Part shown: positions 6,574 through 8,752 of the stretch, piece by piece
Numbering within the stretch: position 1 is the stretch's first letter
How the letters are laid out: every line of letters begins with the position of its first letter
Assembly: GCA_021817025.1 (NCBI GenBank)
Contig: JAKAWF010000126.1
Span: 1 to 8,752 of the forward strand
DNA from: a bacterium
Lineage (GTDB): Bacteria; Chloroflexota; Dormibacteria; UBA8260; Bog-877
Length of the DNA stretch: 8,752 nt
Direction: 5' to 3'
The notes under the pieces: generated by a model
What the model saw: only the letters and a program-made list of their open reading frames with translations
Databases searched by the model: none
What the model was told of the DNA's origin: nothing
Made by a program: the position numbers and the translations under genes

Positions 6574-7590
6574 TCAGCTCTCCGCCCGCAGAACAGGCAG
6601 GATCTCGGCCGCGAAACGGTTCACCTGGGCGAATTGGTCTAGGTCTCCGAACCGGCACACGAAGTGCTCAACCCCGGCGGCCCGGAACCGCCGGAACCAG
6701 TCGATGATGGTCGCGGGAGTTCCCACTGGGCCCCAGTTCGACAGGTCGACCGTCTTGCTCAGCTCGGGGTAGTAGCTGGAGATGTACTCCCCAAAGGCTT
6801 GGCGGGCCGAGTCCGCGGAGTCTCCGATGTTCATGGTCACCTGGTAGGACACCGTGAAGTCGCTGAGGCTGCGACCCATCTCCGCGGCCGTGGATCGCAG
6901 GGTCGCGATCTGCTCCTCCACCTCCTCGGGATGCTGCGCACGGCAGCAGGTCATCCATCCGTCCCCGTGCCGGATGATCCGCTCGCAGGCGCGCTTCATA
7001 CGGCGCTCGGCCACGCTGGGTTCCAGCTGGCCGGTGAGGCGGATGTTGGAAACCACCCACATCGGCGGAGGGCTCTGGAGCGGGGTGAGGGGGGCCATCT
7101 CCGTGCCGGAATAGAAGGAGATGTCCTGGTAGTTGTAGTACTTGCCGGAGTGGTTGACCTTGCCGGTGGTCCAGAGTTGGCGCAGGATCGCCAGCCCCTC
7201 GTCGAAGATCGTGGCCCGGTCCTGAAAGTCCAGCCCCAGAGCCTCGAACTCCCGCTTGACTCCCTCTTCGGGGTTGCCCATGCAGGCCCCGAGAATCGAG
7301 CGTCCCCGGGAGAGACGGTCCATTGTGGCCCACTCCAGGGCGAGGTAGAGGGGGTTTCGGGTGGAGGTCACCAAGCACGCGGTGCCCAGTTTGACCCTGG
7401 AGGTGCGCTGCGAGAGGGCGGCCATCAGCGCCAACGGCTCGAACCGGGGCTTGGAGAAGAGGCTGTCCCCCACCCAGATCGAGTCGAAGCCTAACTCCTC
7501 TGCCGTGCTTCCGAGGTTGAGCAGGTCGTCCAGTCCGTACCCCGAGGCGATCAGGGGCTCGCGGTTGTTCAGGTTGACGCCAAACTGCAA
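6574..7590 (-). CDS. Luciferase-like (LLM class) flavin-dependent oxidoreductase
   Basis: This 338-residue TIM-barrel protein belongs to the bacterial luciferase-like family, which uses F420 or reduced FMN. It opens with the first barrel strand MQFGVNLN, followed by the AEELGFDSIWVGDS segment (30-43), RTSRVKLGTACLV (62-74), the barrel region from DRLSRGRS to GAC (91-103), and the C-terminal strand and helix GTPATIIDWFRRFRAAGVEHF (290-310), all usual family landmarks. The length is typical. Family members include alkane, nitrilotriacetate and pyrimidine-ring (RutA) monooxygenases as well as F420-dependent dehydrogenases, so oxidation of an operon intermediate is plausible but the substrate is open. 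No partner flavin reductase is visible. The start is TTG 7590-7588, the only usable start after the in-frame TAG 15 codons upstream; GAGGG lies seven bases ahead at 7602-7598. It appears to be the first gene of the operon. Confidence 0.9.
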   Translation of the reverse strand: MQFGVNLNNREPLIASGYGLDDLLNLGSTAEELGFDSIWVGDSLFSKPRFEPLALMAALSQRTSRVKLGTACLVTSTRNPLYLALEWATMDRLSRGRSILGACMGNPEEGVKREFEALGLDFQDRATIFDEGLAILRQLWTTGKVNHSGKYYNYQDISFYSGTEMAPLTPLQSPPPMWVVSNIRLTGQLEPSVAERRMKRACERIIRHGDGWMTCCRAQHPEEVEEQIATLRSTAAEMGRSLSDFTVSYQVTMNIGDSADSARQAFGEYISSYYPELSKTVDLSNWGPVGTPATIIDWFRRFRAAGVEHFVCRFGDLDQFAQVNRFAAEILPVLRAES

Positions 7591-7674
7591 AGGGGAGCCC
7601 TCACCGGTTACCGGGGCTGCCGTACTCCTGATCTACCCCACGGCGCCAACCGCCCCGGCTCGATCCAACTACAA

Positions 7675-7704
7675 ATGGAAGCACAGCCATCCACCGAGTG
7701 TCAA
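7675..7704 (-). promoter_or_regulatory. Candidate promoter for the catabolic operon
   Basis: A perfect TTGACA occurs on the minus strand at 7704-7699. With an 18-nt spacer the next hexamer is TTCCAT (7680-7675), a poor -10 that matches three of six consensus bases. Transcription from here would give a leader of about 80 nt before the TTG start at 7590. The only strong evidence is the -35 box and the position upstream of the first operon gene. Confidence 0.35.
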
Positions 7705-7718
7705 CAGCCGACTGTGAG

Positions 7719-7735
7719 CCTGGATGCATCCCAGG
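7719..7735. promoter_or_regulatory. Near-palindrome, possible operator upstream of the -35 box
   Basis: The sequence CCTGGATGCATCCCAGG has a perfect 10-bp palindrome at its core, GGATGCATCC (7722-7731). It extends to CCT/AGG arms if one base is allowed to bulge. It lies about 15 bp upstream of the candidate TTGACA, a position suited to a transcriptional activator. No regulator gene is in the window to pair with it, so its role is a guess. Confidence 0.3.
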
Positions 7736-7846
7736 TTTCGGCGCTAGAACTGGAGGGCGGGAAGGAGGGGGGATCGGCCGCGCCGGCCCTGCCAGTACTA
7801 CCCCAGCCACCGTTCCGCTCCAGGATCCTCGCGGTAAGCAGGTGGT

Positions 7847-7873
7847 GCGCTGCCAGCCGGCCCCGGGCAGCGC
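7847..7873. repeat. Perfect 8-bp inverted repeat, GC-rich hairpin
   Basis: GCGCTGCC (7847-7854) and GGCAGCGC (7866-7873) are exact inverted copies around an 11-nt loop. Neither strand has a T-run after the stem, so it is not a classical intrinsic terminator. It could still fold in RNA from either strand, or be a protein site or a chance repeat in GC-rich DNA. Confidence 0.4.
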
Positions 7874-8150
7874 GCCCGAACCCTTCATCCAGGGGCAATC
7901 GGCGTGGACGCTGTAGCAACCCAACCTCCCGCCGGCTTCGGAGGGCACCCCTCAGCGGCCGGCCTGGGCCTTCTGAGGCAACTGCGATCTCCGCTGCCGC
8001 CATGAGAGGTGGCGCGTACCCGGATTCCGGTTCAGTCGAGCCCGCCGGCTGCCCGCCGAGTGGACCGCCTGAGGTGTTCGCGCCCGGATCTTGTGCGGCG
8101 CGGCTACCGCCCTTTCAGTTGTTCGGTGTGGCGCCCCTGACCCGCTTGCG

Positions 8151-8200
8151 CCGCCGGCAGCGCTGCGACCGGAGCGGACCGGCGGTTCCGGCCGGGAACC
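8151..8200 (-). terminator. Nested GC-rich stem-loops after the OsmC gene, possible transcription end
   Basis: A 6-bp stem GGTTCC/GGAACC with a 5-nt loop lies at 8184-8200, about 30 nt past the OsmC stop. A competing 7-bp stem pairs 8151-8157 (CCGCCGG) with 8179-8185 (CCGGCGG), and the two share bases 8184-8185. There is no U-tract, so termination here is only suggested by position and by the gene-free stretch that follows. Confidence 0.25.
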
Positions 8201-8230
8201 TGGGATGCGAGTGGCGGTCGGCGGGGATGG

Positions 8231-8659
8231 TCAGCCAGCCGAGGTCGACGCGACCCGGTGGGTAACCTCCGGGCCGCGCTCGACTGTGAGCTGCACCGTG
8301 CAGTACCGCTCGGCCGCCAGCCGGATCGCCCGCTCGACGGCTTCCGGCCCGCCCGCGGCGGTCCATTCGTGGGTCAGCTCGAACCCGAGGATGGGGCGCC
8401 CGGGTAGGTCGTCGGAGCGCTCGGTGGCCCGCACGGAGATCCGACCTGCCCTCGGCCGCGCCCTTGACCGCTCGAGGATTGTCTGCACGTCCATCGCCAT
8501 GCAGCCCGCCAGCGCGGCCATCAGCAGCTCCAAGGGCTGCCATCCGGCTGCCCCACCCTCGCCCGGCGCAGCCCCCAGGGAGAGGGTGGCCCCGCGCGGA
8601 GACACCGCCCGGAAGCCCCCTCCGGGTAAGGACTCCACCGTTACCTCGGCCTCTGCCAC
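8231..8659 (-). CDS. OsmC/Ohr-family thiol protein
   Basis: This 142-residue protein matches the OsmC fold, whose members reduce organic hydroperoxides with a pair of cysteines. The helix PLELLMAALAGCMAMD (42-57) carries C53 and the segment RYCTVQLTV (118-126) carries C120. Their spacing of 67 is close to the 66 of E. coli OsmC (C59 and C125), and E44 on the same helix could be the conserved Glu. Thr follows C120 where most members have Pro, so it may belong to the less-studied YhfA-like branch. The start is GTG 8659-8657, two bases after the stop of the upstream gene, which suggests co-transcription with that gene. It is separated from the catabolic operon by 640 nt and is probably an independent unit. 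Confidence 0.85.
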   Translation of the reverse strand: MAEAEVTVESLPGGGFRAVSPRGATLSLGAAPGEGGAAGWQPLELLMAALAGCMAMDVQTILERSRARPRAGRISVRATERSDDLPGRPILGFELTHEWTAAGGPEAVERAIRLAAERYCTVQLTVERGPEVTHRVASTSAG

Positions 8660-8661
8660 GC

Positions 8662-8752
8662 CTAACCCTTGCCCAGGGAGTACTGCTGCGGGTAGAGCTC
8701 ATTGAAGATCCCCTGGGGGACCAGGCCGGAGAGGTTGCTCTTGTACATGGTG
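8662..8752 (-). CDS. C-terminal end of an unidentified protein (5' end outside window)
   Basis: The last 29 codons of a gene entering from the right edge are visible. They end in LYPQQYSLGKG followed by TAG at 8664-8662. The reading is supported by the tight 2-nt junction to the OsmC start and by protein-like composition (aromatic, Asn and Gln residues rather than the Arg/Pro-rich shadow frames). The tail was not recognised as any family, so no function is given. Confidence 0.55.
   Translation of the reverse strand, partial: TMYKSNLSGLVPQGIFNELYPQQYSLGKG

Larger units (their letters stand above)
7591..8230. other. 640-nt intergenic region upstream of the catabolic operon
   Basis: No convincing gene was found on either strand. 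Open frames exist in several phases, as expected at this GC content, but their translations are rich in Pro, Arg, Ser and Gly and show no domain motif. No tRNA T-loop (GGTTCGA type), riboswitch core or CRISPR repeat was recognised. The region holds two GC-rich hairpin areas (8151-8200 and 7847-7873), a near-palindrome (7719-7735) and a candidate promoter (7675-7704). It separates the OsmC transcription unit from the operon that starts at 7590. Confidence 0.6.

Noticed and set aside
5867..6772. Plus-strand open frames over the M29-like gene
   Set aside because: They are antisense shadows of a protein with conserved metal motifs and a strong ribosome binding site.
7601..8003. Two overlapping minus-strand open frames (115 and 100 codons) in the intergenic region
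   Set aside because: They are in different phases over the same DNA, have shadow-like composition and match no recognised family. One would also overlap the candidate promoter.
7591..8230. tRNA, riboswitch or CRISPR array
   Set aside because: No T-loop consensus with a matching acceptor stem, no recognisable riboswitch core and no regularly spaced direct repeats were seen by eye.
7675..8265. Plus-strand open frame of 196 codons in the intergenic region
   Set aside because: Low-complexity Pro/Arg/Ser/Gly-rich translation, no motif, no good ribosome site, and it runs into the OsmC gene on the other strand.

Overview
The window is GC-rich DNA with all ten recognisable genes on the minus strand, so transcription runs from the right end to the left end. 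Starts are a mix of ATG, GTG and TTG, and several genes have strong GGAGG-type ribosome binding sites. This fits a high-GC bacterium such as an actinobacterium, a Chloroflexota member or a similar soil or sediment lineage. No phylogenetic marker is present, so the organism cannot be named from this window.

Right part (8752 to about 8231): the last 29 codons of an unidentified protein, then an OsmC-family gene 2 nt downstream. Next comes a 640-nt stretch (7591-8230) with no convincing gene. It holds two GC-rich hairpin regions, a near-palindrome and a candidate promoter (TTGACA) reading into the next operon.

Main part (7590 to 1): one tight operon of eight genes. In order of transcription they are a luciferase-like flavin-dependent oxidoreductase, a short M29-aminopeptidase/NicX-like metalloprotein, a small cupin, a class II aldolase-fold protein, the three subunits of a molybdenum hydroxylase (2Fe-2S small, Mo-cofactor large, FAD medium), and a metallo-beta-lactamase-fold lactonase cut by the window edge. 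The five junctions from the M29-like gene to the FAD subunit overlap by 1 or 4 nt. The other two gaps are 23 and 37 nt.

How the genes may work together (inference): the lactonase reads like the AHL-lactonase/4-pyridoxolactonase branch and keeps the full metal-ligand set. The class II aldolase fold is also the fold of the vitamin B6-pathway decarboxylase acting on 3-hydroxy-2-methylpyridine-4,5-dicarboxylate. The molybdenum hydroxylase family hydroxylates N-heteroaromatic rings, and the M29-like fold includes the 2,5-dihydroxypyridine dioxygenase NicX. Together they suggest a catabolic operon for a pyridine-type compound, possibly a vitamin B6 relative. In such a route ring hydroxylation followed by NicX-type cleavage could replace the classical flavoenzyme ring opening. 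The substrate is not proven by the sequence.
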